Assembly: GCA_963812965.1 (NCBI GenBank) | Contig: CAWEXG010000012.1 | Span: forward strand, 124,001-188,000 | DNA length: 64,000 nucleotides | Reading direction: 5' to 3' | Source: DASXMT01 sp963812965 | GTDB lineage: Bacteria > Actinomycetota > Acidimicrobiia > Acidimicrobiales > RAAP-2 | Part shown: one piece after another, positions 1-8,672 of the stretch | How the letters are laid out: each line of letters starts with the position of its first letter | Numbering within the stretch: position 1 is the stretch's first letter | Position numbers and translations under genes: made by a program | Notes under the pieces: model-generated | What the model saw: only the letters and a program-made list of their open reading frames with translations | The model's database searches: none | Told to the model about the DNA's origin: nothing

Positions 1-13
1 TCGGCGTACCTGC

Positions 14-352
14 TCAGTGCCGTGCGGCGTGGATGATGCAGTAGCGGGTGGCCGGCATGGCCTCTAATCGAGTCGGGTCGATGGCTTGACCGCACTCCTC
101 GCACTTTCCGAAGCTGCCGTCGTCCAGTTTGGCCAAGGCATGGGCAACATCGCCCAGCGTCTCCTGTAACTGCCCGGCGAGCATCTCGGCTTCGCCACGC
201 TCCGCTGTCACCTGACTCGAATCTGCGAAGTTGGGGTCGTAGTCGAGACCTTGGCCCTCACCGAACCCGAGCTCGGACAGCTGCGAAAGCAGTTGAGCTC
301 GTTCTTCTTCGAGAAGAGTTCGGTAATTGATGGTCGGGGCATCGCTCGGCAC
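14..352 (-). CDS. DksA/TraR-family zinc-finger protein
   Basis: A 112-residue protein of the DksA/TraR family, whose members act on RNA polymerase or are small zinc-finger regulators. A charged N-terminal helical region is followed by the family C-terminus: a Cys-x-x-Cys pair (CEECG), the 'RLEAMPATRYC' segment and a closing Cys-x-x-His in place of the usual second Cys-x-x-Cys. The start is taken as the GTG at 352, just after the xerD stop at 363, because the homologous part begins there and the longer open frame upstream runs antisense-like through xerD. The short gap suggests co-transcription with xerD. Its precise regulatory role cannot be read from the sequence. Confidence 0.85.
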   Translation of the reverse strand: MPSDAPTINYRTLLEEERAQLLSQLSELGFGEGQGLDYDPNFADSSQVTAERGEAEMLAGQLQETLGDVAHALAKLDDGSFGKCEECGQAIDPTRLEAMPATRYCIIHAARH

Positions 353-362
353 GAGGGAGAGC

Positions 363-1295
363 CTACTTGTCCTGTTCGTGTCCGGCGCGCGGGTGCGCTC
401 CTTCGTACGCGGTCCGGAGATGCTCGGTGGACAGCCTGGTGTACATCTGCGTGGTGGCAATCGACACATGGCCGAGCAGCTCCTGGACCACCCGGATATC
501 GGCTCCGTGCGCCAGCATGTGGCTGGCACAGCTGTGACGCAGCACATGAGGACTGACCTGGTCATGAAGTCCGACACGCTCCGCATGGCGCTTGAGTACC
601 ATCCACGCACCCTGGCGGCTCAGCCGTCCTCCACGGGTGTTCAGGAACACTGCCTCGGCATCGTCCCGACGTGCCCAGCGCTCGGGGGCAATCCGAGGTC
701 GTCCTGCTGGTGACAGCCAAGCCAGCAGCGCCCCTGTGGATGCACGCCCCAACGGCACAAGCCGCTCCTTCGACCCCTTGCCGAACACTCGTACCAGGCC
801 GTCGTCGAAGTGCACGTCCGGCAGCGAGAGCCCGACCACTTCGGAGATCCGTGCTCCTGTGCCGTAGAGGAGCTCGAGCAAGGCGCGATCTCGGTAGTCC
901 AGGGGCTCCTCTCCGGTGACGGCGTTGATCAATGCCAGCGTCTGGCTCTCGTCCAGAGCTTTGGGCAGTCGTTTCGCCAATCGTGGTGACTGGAGGTCCG
1001 CAGTAGGGTCAGCGGCGATCGTCCCTTCTTCGTAGAGGAAGCGGTAGAAGCCTCTGAGGGTTGCGAGGTTCCGGGTGATGGTGGCGGCGCTCTTGCCCTC
1101 ATCCCGCTTGAGGGTCAAGTAGGCCTCCAGGTCGCCGGCCTCGACTTTGTCAGGTGTCGCGTCGATGGTACAGAGCCACTGTTCCCATCCCACCAGGTCC
1201 CGTCGGTACGACACCACCGTGTTCGAAGAACGACCGCGCTCGACGGTCAGCCAGGACAGGAACTCCTCGGCTTCCAGCGACAACGGCTGAGTCAT
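363..1295 (-). CDS. xerD: Tyrosine recombinase XerD
   Basis: Site-specific tyrosine recombinase of 310 residues, expected to resolve chromosome dimers at dif together with XerC. The N-terminal SAM-like core-binding domain (from 'LSWLTVERGRSSNTVVSYRRDL') precedes the catalytic domain, which shows all active-site residues: Arg in 'GTGARISE', Lys in 'GKGSKE', His and Arg in 'HVLRHS', His in 'LLGH' and the Tyr nucleophile in 'QMYTR'. The start is the ATG at 1295; upstream codons in the same frame overlap the Nudix gene and look unrelated. The order nudix-xerD downstream of pyrG-recN is common in actinobacteria. XerC versus XerD is assigned by context and length. Confidence 0.92.
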   Translation of the reverse strand: MTQPLSLEAEEFLSWLTVERGRSSNTVVSYRRDLVGWEQWLCTIDATPDKVEAGDLEAYLTLKRDEGKSAATITRNLATLRGFYRFLYEEGTIAADPTADLQSPRLAKRLPKALDESQTLALINAVTGEEPLDYRDRALLELLYGTGARISEVVGLSLPDVHFDDGLVRVFGKGSKERLVPLGRASTGALLAWLSPAGRPRIAPERWARRDDAEAVFLNTRGGRLSRQGAWMVLKRHAERVGLHDQVSPHVLRHSCASHMLAHGADIRVVQELLGHVSIATTQMYTRLSTEHLRTAYEGAHPRAGHEQDK

Positions 1296-1332
1296 GACGA
1301 CCCGGCGGACATCCGGTGCCAGGACAGAGGGC

Positions 1333-1950
1333 TCACACGGGTCGTCGCAGTGTGCGGCGAGCCAGAGCGATGCCGAGGATGGTGACTGCATCGACGATGA
1401 CGCCGTCGTCGACGAGAGCGTCGAACCGGGTCAACGGCACTGCCTCAACGCTCATGTACGCCTCCTCGATGCCCTGGCGGTCCACTGGGACCGGGTGGAG
1501 CTCGGTGGCCAGGAACACCTCGGTGACCTCGTCGCAGAAGCCGGGCGTGTTGAGACATCGAGTCAGGAGGACCAGGTGCGCAGCCTGCTGCCCGGTCTCT
1601 TCTGCCAGCTCTCGTTGGGCAGTGGTCTCTGCCGACTCGCCGTTGACGTCGCAGGTACCGGCGGGCACCTCGAACAGCCAACGATTGACCGCTGGACGGA
1701 ATTGGTGGACCAGCAGCACTGCCCCGTCGTCGGTCACCGGAACCACGGCCACGGCACCGGGATGACGGATCACGTCTCGTTCGAACTGGTTCCCATCGGG
1801 ATCGACGAACGATGCCCTACTGGTCGTAACGATCCACCCCTTGTGGATGGCCTCCTCCCCCACTTTGCGGAACACGGGCAGGGTGGCCGCACTCTCGGGA
1901 TCGAACGGATCGGATCGGGTGTCCCGACCCAGGTGCTCAGGTGACGGCAC
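1333..1950 (-). CDS. Nudix hydrolase, ADP-ribose pyrophosphatase type
   Basis: A 205-residue Nudix hydrolase, probably cleaving ADP-ribose or a related nucleoside diphosphate sugar. The Nudix box is seen as a Gly-rich start (PAGTCDVNGES) followed by 'AQRELAEETGQ', which gives the catalytic REx2Ex2 glutamates. The preceding 'RHPGAVAVVPV' and 'LFEVPAG' segments are typical of the ADP-ribose branch. The GTG start at 1950 overlaps the end of pyrG by 14 nt, so translational coupling is likely. Substrate specificity is inferred from the family. Confidence 0.88.
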   Translation of the reverse strand: MPSPEHLGRDTRSDPFDPESAATLPVFRKVGEEAIHKGWIVTTSRASFVDPDGNQFERDVIRHPGAVAVVPVTDDGAVLLVHQFRPAVNRWLFEVPAGTCDVNGESAETTAQRELAEETGQQAAHLVLLTRCLNTPGFCDEVTEVFLATELHPVPVDRQGIEEAYMSVEAVPLTRFDALVDDGVIVDAVTILGIALARRTLRRPV

Positions 1951-3661
1951 CGAGGTCGATCAGCCGTGGCTCGCGGCCTTCGGCTCTGACCAGGGCGGCA
2001 CCGACCAGCTCTCGAAACAGTGGATGAGGTCGATCGGGCCTGCTCTTGAACTCCGGGTGCGCCTGGGTTCCTACCCAGAACGGATGTCCTGGTAGTTCGA
2101 TGAACTCCACCAGACGTCCGTCGGGTGAGGTGCCCGAGCACACCAGGCCGGCATCCTCCAGGTCGTGTCGGAACCGGGGGTTGACCTCGTAGCGGTGGCG
2201 GTGGCGCTCCGAGACCAGTTCGGTTCCGTATGCTTCGGCCACCCGAGAGCCGGGAAGCAGGCGTGCCCCGTAGGCACCCAGGCGCATGGTGCCCCCCAGG
2301 TTGACCACGTCGTTCTGGTCGTTCATGAGGTCGATCACCGGGTACCGGGTCGTCGGGTCGAACTCCCGTGAGTTGGCATCGCTCAGGTCAGCCATGTTTC
2401 TCGCCGCTTCGATGACCATCACCTGCAGTCCCAGGCAGAGACCGAGGAGGGGGATGTCATGAAGGCGGGCGTAGCCGGCGGCGGCGATCTTTCCTTCGAT
2501 CCCTCGTTCACCGAAGCCGCCGGGGATCACGAACCCGTCGAATTCGCGAAGGCGATCGTGGGATAGCAGGTCGGGCACTTCCGCTGCCTGGATCCACTCG
2601 ATCTCCACCTTGGCACCGTGGTGGAAACCAGCGTGTCGAAGAGACTCCACCACGGAGAGGTAGGCGTCGGGGAGGTCCACGTACTTCCCGATGATGCCCA
2701 TGTGCACCGGTCGGGCGGCCGCATCAACCTGGGCCACCAACCGTTCCCATCCGGACAGGTCAAGGGGGTACTCCTGCTCGGAGAACCGGAGGAGTCGAAG
2801 GATATAAGTGTCCAGACCTTCCTCGTGGACGACCAGTGGGATCTCGTAGATGTTCCGTGCATCCACAGCAGAGACCACTGCTTCGATCGGCACGTCGCAC
2901 AACAACGAGATCTTCCGCTTCAGGTCATCGGGAATATGACGATCCGACCGACAGACGATGACATCGGGCTGGATCCCTCGGCTGCGAAGCTCGGTGACCG
3001 AGTGCTGTGTGGGCTTGGTCTTCTGTTCGCCCGAAGGGCCGAGGTAAGGCACCAGGGTGAGATGGACGTAGCAGACGTTGTCTCGTCCGACGTCCCGGCG
3101 AAACTGTCGGATGGCTTCGATGAAGGGGACGATCTCGATATCGCCAACCGTGCCGCCGATCTCGACGATGACCACGTCGACGTCTTCGGTGCCCAGCCGG
3201 CGTATCCGCTCCTTGATCTCGTCGGTCACGTGGGGGATCACCTGGACGGTCTTGCCCAGGTAGTCACCCCGGCGCTCCTTGGCGATCACCGAGGAGTAGA
3301 TCCTCCCCGTCGTGGTGTTCGACTCCTTGTGCAGGTTCTCGTCGATGAACCGCTCGTAGTGGCCGAGGTCGAGGTCGGTCTCACCCCCGTCCTCGGTGAC
3401 GAACACCTCACCGTGCTCGAACGGGTTCATCGTCCCCGGGTCCACGTTGATGTACGGATCGAGTTTGCACATGGTGACCCGCAGGCCACGGCACTTCAAT
3501 AAGCGGCCGAGCGAGGATGCCGTCAGGCCCTTACCGAGGGACGAGGACACCCCTCCGGTGAAGAAGATGTACTTCGTGTTGGAGGATGGCCGGACCACCG
3601 GGGTTGCTGCGCCCGCTGCGTGGTCTCCTGAGGGACTCGGCGACGGTGGCGTGTCGGGCAC
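1937..3661 (-). CDS. pyrG: CTP synthase
   Basis: CTP synthase (574 residues), which aminates UTP to CTP with glutamine as nitrogen donor. The N-terminal synthetase domain shows 'FFTGGVSSSLGKG', 'KLDPYINVDPGTM', 'HGEVFVTEDGGETDLDLGHYERF' pieces and 'SNTTTGRIY'. The C-terminal class I glutamine amidotransferase domain has the nucleophile in 'GLCLGLQ' and the His-x-Glu of the triad in 'QAHPEFKSRP'. The protein carries a Pro/Ser-rich N-terminal extension of about 25 residues ahead of the usual start, so translation could begin a little downstream. It sits between recN and the Nudix gene, the usual actinobacterial arrangement. Confidence 0.97.
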   Translation of the reverse strand: MPDTPPSPSPSGDHAAGAATPVVRPSSNTKYIFFTGGVSSSLGKGLTASSLGRLLKCRGLRVTMCKLDPYINVDPGTMNPFEHGEVFVTEDGGETDLDLGHYERFIDENLHKESNTTTGRIYSSVIAKERRGDYLGKTVQVIPHVTDEIKERIRRLGTEDVDVVIVEIGGTVGDIEIVPFIEAIRQFRRDVGRDNVCYVHLTLVPYLGPSGEQKTKPTQHSVTELRSRGIQPDVIVCRSDRHIPDDLKRKISLLCDVPIEAVVSAVDARNIYEIPLVVHEEGLDTYILRLLRFSEQEYPLDLSGWERLVAQVDAAARPVHMGIIGKYVDLPDAYLSVVESLRHAGFHHGAKVEIEWIQAAEVPDLLSHDRLREFDGFVIPGGFGERGIEGKIAAAGYARLHDIPLLGLCLGLQVMVIEAARNMADLSDANSREFDPTTRYPVIDLMNDQNDVVNLGGTMRLGAYGARLLPGSRVAEAYGTELVSERHRHRYEVNPRFRHDLEDAGLVCSGTSPDGRLVEFIELPGHPFWVGTQAHPEFKSRPDRPHPLFRELVGAALVRAEGREPRLIDLGAVT

Positions 3662-3755
3662 CCCTCGACACTATCGGAACCGGCTGGCTTGTCGGGTGGA
3701 CCGCTCGAACCGTCAATGAGGTGTCGATAGGTGGATCGACGAGGCTTCCAGGAGC

Positions 3756-5342
3756 TCACGCGCGATGGTGGCGTGCGCTTTCGCTGTCTGGACTGCCCGA
3801 GAGCATGCGGCTGAGCTCGACGACCCGGGCGTCGTCGTCGAGCTCGGTGGCCACGGCCACGGTCCTGCCGTCACGTTCGTCCTTGCGGACCGAGACCTGT
3901 CGATCTGCATGGGCGGCCACCTGGGCGAGATGGGTGACGACCAGGACCTGTGCTCGCCGGGCCAGCGTGGCCAGCGCCGCTCCCACCGATATGGCAGCGA
4001 CCCCGCCGATGCCTGCATCAACCTCATCGAAGACCATCGCTCCGGGAGCTTCGGTGGTGGCCAACCTGATGGCCAGCATGGTGCGGGCCAACTCCCCACC
4101 GGAAGCCACTTTGGCCATGGGAAGGACGGGCTCGCCCGGGTTCGCCCCCAACAACAAGGTGACCTGGTCATCAGGACCGCCTCCGTCTACCTCGATCTCG
4201 ACGTGGGCAGAGGGCATGGCCAGGGTTCGGAGGGTCGACTCGATCTGGTCAGCAAGGATGGGTGCGGCCTGATGTCGGCGATGAGCGACCAGTGATTCGG
4301 CATCGGCGAGGATCTGCCTGGCCTGGATGATCTCTTCGTGGAGCACGGCGGCTCGTTCGCTCACCGACTCCAGAGCGGCGAGCCGTTCTCTGGCGTCGTG
4401 CCCATAAGCGAGCACCTCACCTACCGTGGCACCGTACTTGCGTTGCAGCTCGTGAATGAGCTGGCGGCGAGCTCGTACTGTCTCAAGCCGCTCGGGGTCG
4501 TCATCCCAGGTCTCGACCACCCGTCGTAGCTCGGTGCTCAGCTCGGCCAGTTCGGCCATCACGGAGCGACTGCGTTCCTCGAACTCGGCAAGGGGCGGCC
4601 GGCCGGCGAGCGCACCGACCGCTACTGCCACCCGATCCTGGGCGTTCTCCGAAGCAGTCCCGCTCAACGCGTCGAGAGCGGCAGCAGCAGCTTCCCGGTG
4701 TGCCGATGCCGATGCCAATCGCTCCTCTTCGGCAGCCAAGCGATCGTCCTCACCCTCGTCCTCGATGGCCGCATCTTCGATCTCGGCAATCTGGTACGCG
4801 AGTAGGTCGAGCTCTCGCGCCCGCTGGTGAGCGTCACCACCTAGGGCGTCCGACTCCGCTTCGAGGGCTCGGAGTAAGGCGCGAGCAGTACGCATCGGCT
4901 CCAGGTCGATGTCGGCGAAGCTGTCGAGCGCTGCTCGTTGGGCCGGACCGTGGAGAAGCGCCTGGTGTTGGTGTTGGCCATGAAGCTCGAGGAGCTTGGC
5001 GCCCATCTCTCCGATGATGCTGGCAGAGACCATCCGACCGTCGATCCATGCCCGGCTGCGTCCGGCTTTGGCTACCGCTCTGGACAGGATGACCTGCTCG
5101 CCGTCTCCCCCGTCGCCGTCTTGCTCGTCGTTGACGGTGAACCGGCCTTCGACGATGGCCTCGGCCGCTCCCGATCGCACCAGAGCTGGGTCGGCCCGGC
5201 CCCCGAGCAGGAGTGCCAACGCTTCGACCAGCAAGGTCTTCCCAGCACCCGTCTCGCCGGTCAGAGCGGTCATGCCCGGTCCGAACGTCACGGTCACGTC
5301 GTCGATCACCCCGAGGTCCCGCACCCGGAGCTCCCACAACAC
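3756..5342 (-). CDS. recN: DNA repair protein RecN (3' end probably frameshifted)
   Basis: SMC-like ATPase RecN, which acts in recombinational repair of double-strand breaks. The Walker A motif is 'GETGAGKT' near residue 35; long coiled coils follow, and the C-terminal half carries 'KVASGGELARTMLAI' (ABC signature) and 'VFDEVDAGIGG' (Walker B). The start is the GTG at 5342, 22 nt after nadK. The last residues look wrong: this frame stops after 'SGSPDSESARHHRA', while the +1 frame continues as 'HATIARELLEAS', the usual RecN ending, to a stop at 3713. A one-base insertion near 3770 is therefore likely. About 20 residues are affected and the ATPase core is intact. Confidence 0.93.
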   Translation of the reverse strand: MLWELRVRDLGVIDDVTVTFGPGMTALTGETGAGKTLLVEALALLLGGRADPALVRSGAAEAIVEGRFTVNDEQDGDGGDGEQVILSRAVAKAGRSRAWIDGRMVSASIIGEMGAKLLELHGQHQHQALLHGPAQRAALDSFADIDLEPMRTARALLRALEAESDALGGDAHQRARELDLLAYQIAEIEDAAIEDEGEDDRLAAEEERLASASAHREAAAAALDALSGTASENAQDRVAVAVGALAGRPPLAEFEERSRSVMAELAELSTELRRVVETWDDDPERLETVRARRQLIHELQRKYGATVGEVLAYGHDARERLAALESVSERAAVLHEEIIQARQILADAESLVAHRRHQAAPILADQIESTLRTLAMPSAHVEIEVDGGGPDDQVTLLLGANPGEPVLPMAKVASGGELARTMLAIRLATTEAPGAMVFDEVDAGIGGVAAISVGAALATLARRAQVLVVTHLAQVAAHADRQVSVRKDERDGRTVAVATELDDDARVVELSRMLSGSPDSESARHHRA

Positions 5343-5364
5343 GGCGATCGATCCTCGGCTCTCG

Positions 5365-6189
5365 TTACCGGTCGGCCAGGCGGAACTTGGCCTTGAGGAC
5401 GGCATGGAAGTCCGGTTCGGGGAACATGACCAGACGGGCTGGTCGATCGCCCTCTCGACAAGAGACGACCGTACCGGGCTCGAGGGTGGCGATCGTGGCG
5501 CCGTCGACAACGAGAACCGCAGGCCGGGGCTCGAGGATGGTCAGAGAAACCCACTCGGACGGTTCCAACACCAGGGTCCGGTCGAACAGCATGTGAGGAG
5601 AGACCGGGGTCATGACGATGGCTCGCATCCGAGGGGAGAGCACCGGTCCTCGAGCCGAGAGGTTGTAAGCGGTGGAGCCGGTAGGGGTGGCGACCAGCAT
5701 TCCATCACCGGCATAGGTCATGAAGGGCCGGCCGACGATCGCGGATGCAATGCGGACAGTGTGCCCGGGGACGCTCTTTTCGATCACGGCTTCGTTCAGG
5801 GCCAGTCGCTCAGCGTGCAGGGTGCCGTTGGCGTCAGTCACAGAGACGTGCAGCGTCATGCGATCGTCGATCACGTGCTCGCCGGCGAGAAACGCCTTGA
5901 GCGCCTGTTCAAGACCGGAGGGTTCGATCTGGGTCAGATAGCCGAGCCTGCCCATGTTCACTCCGAGCACCGGTACGTCGTCCGAGAGAGCCGACCCCAC
6001 TGCCTGGAGCAGCATGCCGTCACCTCCCACGCTCACCAGAAGGTCGGATCCACGGGCCGAAACCGATCCGTCAGGCTGGATGGCCGAGACGGCTTGGTGG
6101 CCCCGCGCCGTGAGCCAGGACGAAGTTCGTTCGGCCAATTCGGCAGCCTGCTGCCTCTCGGGATGGACGAAGAATGCGATTACCGCCAT
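5365..6189 (-). CDS. nadK: NAD kinase
   Basis: ATP/polyphosphate-NAD kinase of 274 residues, making NADP from NAD. The diagnostic GGDG motif is present in 'LVSVGGDGMLLQA', followed by 'GVNMGRLGYLT', 'LNEAVIEK' and the nucleotide-binding 'TPTGSTAYNLSARGP'. The length matches the family. It lies between tlyA (11 nt upstream) and recN (22 nt downstream) in the tlyA-nadK-recN order typical of actinobacteria, so the three genes are probably one operon. Confidence 0.96.
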   Translation of the reverse strand: MAVIAFFVHPERQQAAELAERTSSWLTARGHQAVSAIQPDGSVSARGSDLLVSVGGDGMLLQAVGSALSDDVPVLGVNMGRLGYLTQIEPSGLEQALKAFLAGEHVIDDRMTLHVSVTDANGTLHAERLALNEAVIEKSVPGHTVRIASAIVGRPFMTYAGDGMLVATPTGSTAYNLSARGPVLSPRMRAIVMTPVSPHMLFDRTLVLEPSEWVSLTILEPRPAVLVVDGATIATLEPGTVVSCREGDRPARLVMFPEPDFHAVLKAKFRLADR

Positions 6190-6199
6190 GTCACCTCCA

Positions 6200-7078
6200 T
6201 CATGACCCGTCGTCCTTGCTCACGGGTGCATCCTGGTGGTCGTCGAGCACGCTCTTGTCATCGTGGGCCTCGAAAACGGCCGCTGACAGCAGGGTGTCGA
6301 TATCGCTCACTCCCGCATCAGCACCGGCATGAGCACGGGCGTGCAGAAGGAATTCGATGTTTCCGGCTTGACCGGTGATGGGTGATGGGATGACCCCCAT
6401 GACGGCCGCTCCCTCGGCAATGAGTGCGTTGCTCACGCTGCCCAGCGTACGGCGGTGGATGGCCGCGTCTCGAATGACGCCGCTGCCCTTGGACGTCTCC
6501 AGCCGTCCTGCCTCGAATTGTGGCTTGACCAGTAAGACCAGGTCGGCACGCACCCGCGCCAGCGGGCCGGCCAGTACCGGAACTGCTCTGGTCAGGGAGA
6601 TGAACGATAAGTCGGCGGTGACGACATCGAACGGACGATCCCCCGAGATCTCGAGCGAGTACTCCCGGATATCGAGCTGTTCGAGGGAGGTGACCCGGTC
6701 GTCACGACGAAGACGTTCGTGCAGCTGCCCCCGTCCCACATCGACCGAGGTCACCGAGATCGCTCCGTGCTGCAACAAGCAGTCCGTGAACCCACCGGTC
6801 GACGATCCGGCGTCGAGTGCACGGGACCCGGTGACATCGATGGCGAACCGTTCCAGAGCCGCTGTGAGTTTCTCGCCGCCTCGGCCGACGAACCGTGCCC
6901 GAGGACCGACGATACGGATCGGTTCAGCCGGTGCCACCAACCGTGACGGTTTGGCGGCGACGACACCGGACACCAGCACCGTGCCTTGGGCTATCAGGTC
7001 GGCGGCCTGCTGCCGGCTGGGTGCGAAGCCGCGTTTGACCAGCTCCTGGTCGAGGCGGCGTCTCGTCGCTTTGCTCAG
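6200..7078 (-). CDS. tlyA: TlyA family 16S/23S rRNA 2'-O-methyltransferase
   Basis: TlyA combines an N-terminal S4 RNA-binding domain with a FtsJ-like SAM methyltransferase and 2'-O-methylates rRNA. The methyltransferase shows 'ALDAGSSTGGFTDCLLQ', 'VDVGRG' and 'LVKPQFEAGR'. From the first canonical start (position 6979) most of the S4 domain would be lost. In the same frame the homologous S4 sequence ('RRRLDQELVKRGFAPSRQQA') extends upstream with no ATG, GTG or TTG before it. The best start is therefore a CTG at 7076-7078 that overlaps the stop of the preceding gene (CTGA), giving 292 residues. A start by reinitiation at CTG is inference; a sequence error is possible. Confidence 0.85.
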   Translation of the reverse strand: MSKATRRRLDQELVKRGFAPSRQQAADLIAQGTVLVSGVVAAKPSRLVAPAEPIRIVGPRARFVGRGGEKLTAALERFAIDVTGSRALDAGSSTGGFTDCLLQHGAISVTSVDVGRGQLHERLRRDDRVTSLEQLDIREYSLEISGDRPFDVVTADLSFISLTRAVPVLAGPLARVRADLVLLVKPQFEAGRLETSKGSGVIRDAAIHRRTLGSVSNALIAEGAAVMGVIPSPITGQAGNIEFLLHARAHAGADAGVSDIDTLLSAAVFEAHDDKSVLDDHQDAPVSKDDGS

Positions 7079-7635
7079 TCTGCCGACCCGGTCGTAGACG
7101 GAGGCGTCGTTGTCGATGTCTTGGCAGCAGCCTTCTTACCAACGGCCTTCTTCGTCGGTGCCCGCTTCGCTGCAGTCTTCTTCGTCGCGGTCTTCTTGGC
7201 GGCTGTCTTCTTCGCCGGGGCCTTCTTTGCAGCAGCAGCCTTCTTACCAGCGGCCTTCTTCGTCGGTGCCCGCTTCGCTGCAGCCTTCTTGGCTGGAGCA
7301 GTGGCGGTTGTCGAGGCCGAATGTCCAGGCGACTTCCCGCTCGATCGTCCGAGCAGTGCTGCGACTTGGCGAGCCAGGTCCTCCAGGCTCCCGATCCCGA
7401 ACGAGGACAGTTGGCTCGACACCTCTTCCCGGACAAGAGACAGCACGGCTTCGCTGCTCTTCCGGCTGCGTTCGATCAGCTCGTCGACCTTTGCCTGGGC
7501 TTCTTTGCCCTGGATCGCACCGTTCTTGACCAGTTCCTGCACCAGTTCCTCTGCTCGCGCCTTGGTGAGCTGGGTCAGCGCTGCACCTGCATCGAGATAC
7601 CGTCGGAACGCGTCGTTGGTGCCCATTGAACTCAT
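7075..7635 (-). CDS. Phasin-like protein with histone H1-like Lys/Ala tail
   Basis: A 186-residue two-part protein. Residues 1-100 are a helical, charged domain ('LVQELVKNGAIQGKEAQAKV...') resembling phasin or PhaF-like proteins. The rest is a low-complexity tail of repeated Ala-Lys-Lys and 'KRAPTKKA.GKKAAA' units, similar to eukaryotic histone H1 tails and to bacterial PhaF/HctB-like nucleoid-binding tails. It may bridge DNA and another surface such as granules, but no polyhydroxyalkanoate gene is visible nearby. Its stop overlaps the inferred tlyA start. Function is inferred from composition only. Confidence 0.75.
   Translation of the reverse strand: MSSMGTNDAFRRYLDAGAALTQLTKARAEELVQELVKNGAIQGKEAQAKVDELIERSRKSSEAVLSLVREEVSSQLSSFGIGSLEDLARQVAALLGRSSGKSPGHSASTTATAPAKKAAAKRAPTKKAAGKKAAAAKKAPAKKTAAKKTATKKTAAKRAPTKKAVGKKAAAKTSTTTPPSTTGSAD
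7133..7290 (-). repeat. Duplicated 50-bp coding repeat in Lys/Ala tail
   Basis: Two near-identical 50-bp segments, 7133-7182 and 7241-7290, differ at two positions and both encode the 'KRAPTKKA.GKKAAA' unit of the tail. They are likely to expand or contract by slippage or recombination. Confidence 0.8.
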
Positions 7636-7683
7636 GATACCTCAGGTGCTAGCTAGTAGCAAGCATTATATAAACAATTGTGG

Positions 7684-8490
7684 TCATATGCCCAGGAATT
7701 GGTCGACCAGCTCGGAGAAGTCCTTGGCCCTGTAGTGGACTGGTACTTCGGTGACCGCCTGCCCTGGTGGGGTCACGCCTGAGTCAACCAGCGCGTACGG
7801 AACTCCCAGACGTACGGCGAGCTGACCGTCAGTGATCGGCCGATCCCCCACCATCAACACGGGCCTGGCTTGGTCATCAAGGTCGAAGCGTGATCGGAGC
7901 AACGCCACCGTTGGCGCATGAGGTTTTCCAGCGACCTCGGGTTGCATCTCACTGGCTGCAGCGACTGCCGCAAGGAGCGCGCCCGAACCAGGGAGGAGGC
8001 CAGTCGGTGTGGGGTGGGTGGGATCCTCGTTGGTCCCGATCAGCCGGGCTCCGTCCCGGGCAGCGGTGGACACTGCAGCCAGTCGGTCGAAATCGAACTG
8101 ATGCGTCCAACCCACCACGACGGCGTCCACCGGTCCGGACTCCCGTACCGTCACGCCGCGGCTTCGAAGGGCTTCGAGCACTCCACCTTCGGCCAGCACC
8201 ATTGCCGTACTCTCCGGCTGCAGTATCGAAGCAGCGGCTTGTGCGGAGGTGACCAGGTCCTCGGCTGAGGCCGGGATCCCCGCTCGTTCCAGCCGCTCCA
8301 GTAGTTCGGCGATGGTCGGAGCGGCGTTGTTGGTGGCGAAGATGATACGGACGCCGCGGCTTCGCAGCGAGGACACGGCGGCAGCGACGCCACCGATCGG
8401 TTCACCGGTCAGCCACACCACGCCATCGAGGTCGACGATCCAGGTGGCTCCAGGAGCTGTCAGCCCGTTCTCTGCACCATCGTGACTCAT
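7684..8490 (-). CDS. HAD-IIA family hydrolase (NagD/phosphoglycolate phosphatase-like)
   Basis: A 268-residue HAD superfamily phosphatase of the NagD-like IIA type. Motif I is 'IVDLDGVVW' (Asp nucleophile and second Asp), motif II is in 'IIFATNNA', Lys of motif III is in 'EVAGKPHAPT' and motif IV is 'VLMVGDRPITDGQLA'. The large insertion between motifs II and III is the C2 cap of this class. Substrates are usually small phosphates such as 2-phosphoglycolate or nucleotides; the exact one cannot be read. It precedes the tlyA-nadK-recN cluster, a frequent actinobacterial neighbour. The ATG start at 8490 gives the full N-terminus. Confidence 0.9.
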   Translation of the reverse strand: MSHDGAENGLTAPGATWIVDLDGVVWLTGEPIGGVAAAVSSLRSRGVRIIFATNNAAPTIAELLERLERAGIPASAEDLVTSAQAAASILQPESTAMVLAEGGVLEALRSRGVTVRESGPVDAVVVGWTHQFDFDRLAAVSTAARDGARLIGTNEDPTHPTPTGLLPGSGALLAAVAAASEMQPEVAGKPHAPTVALLRSRFDLDDQARPVLMVGDRPITDGQLAVRLGVPYALVDSGVTPPGQAVTEVPVHYRAKDFSELVDQFLGI

Positions 8491-8672
8491 CCGGTACGAG
8501 TGTCTCCTCTGCGGGTGGTCCCGGAAGCCAGTGCTCCGGGCTCACGTGTCGGCACCTCGCGCGCCGGGAACTCTTCAGACGGTTACGCCCAACCGTGAGC
8601 CGCATGATACTCCTTGGGCAGAGTGGTCGAACCCGGCTTGGCAGAGGCCACGATCACCTGTCGATGTGTCTC

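Noticed and set aside
1316..1944. Long plus-strand open frames opposite the Nudix gene
   Set aside because: They are antisense to a well-recognised gene, with Arg/Ser-rich composition and no family features.
2618..3502. 294-codon plus-strand open frame inside pyrG
   Set aside because: It lies fully antisense to CTP synthase; GC-rich codon use leaves such frames open by chance.
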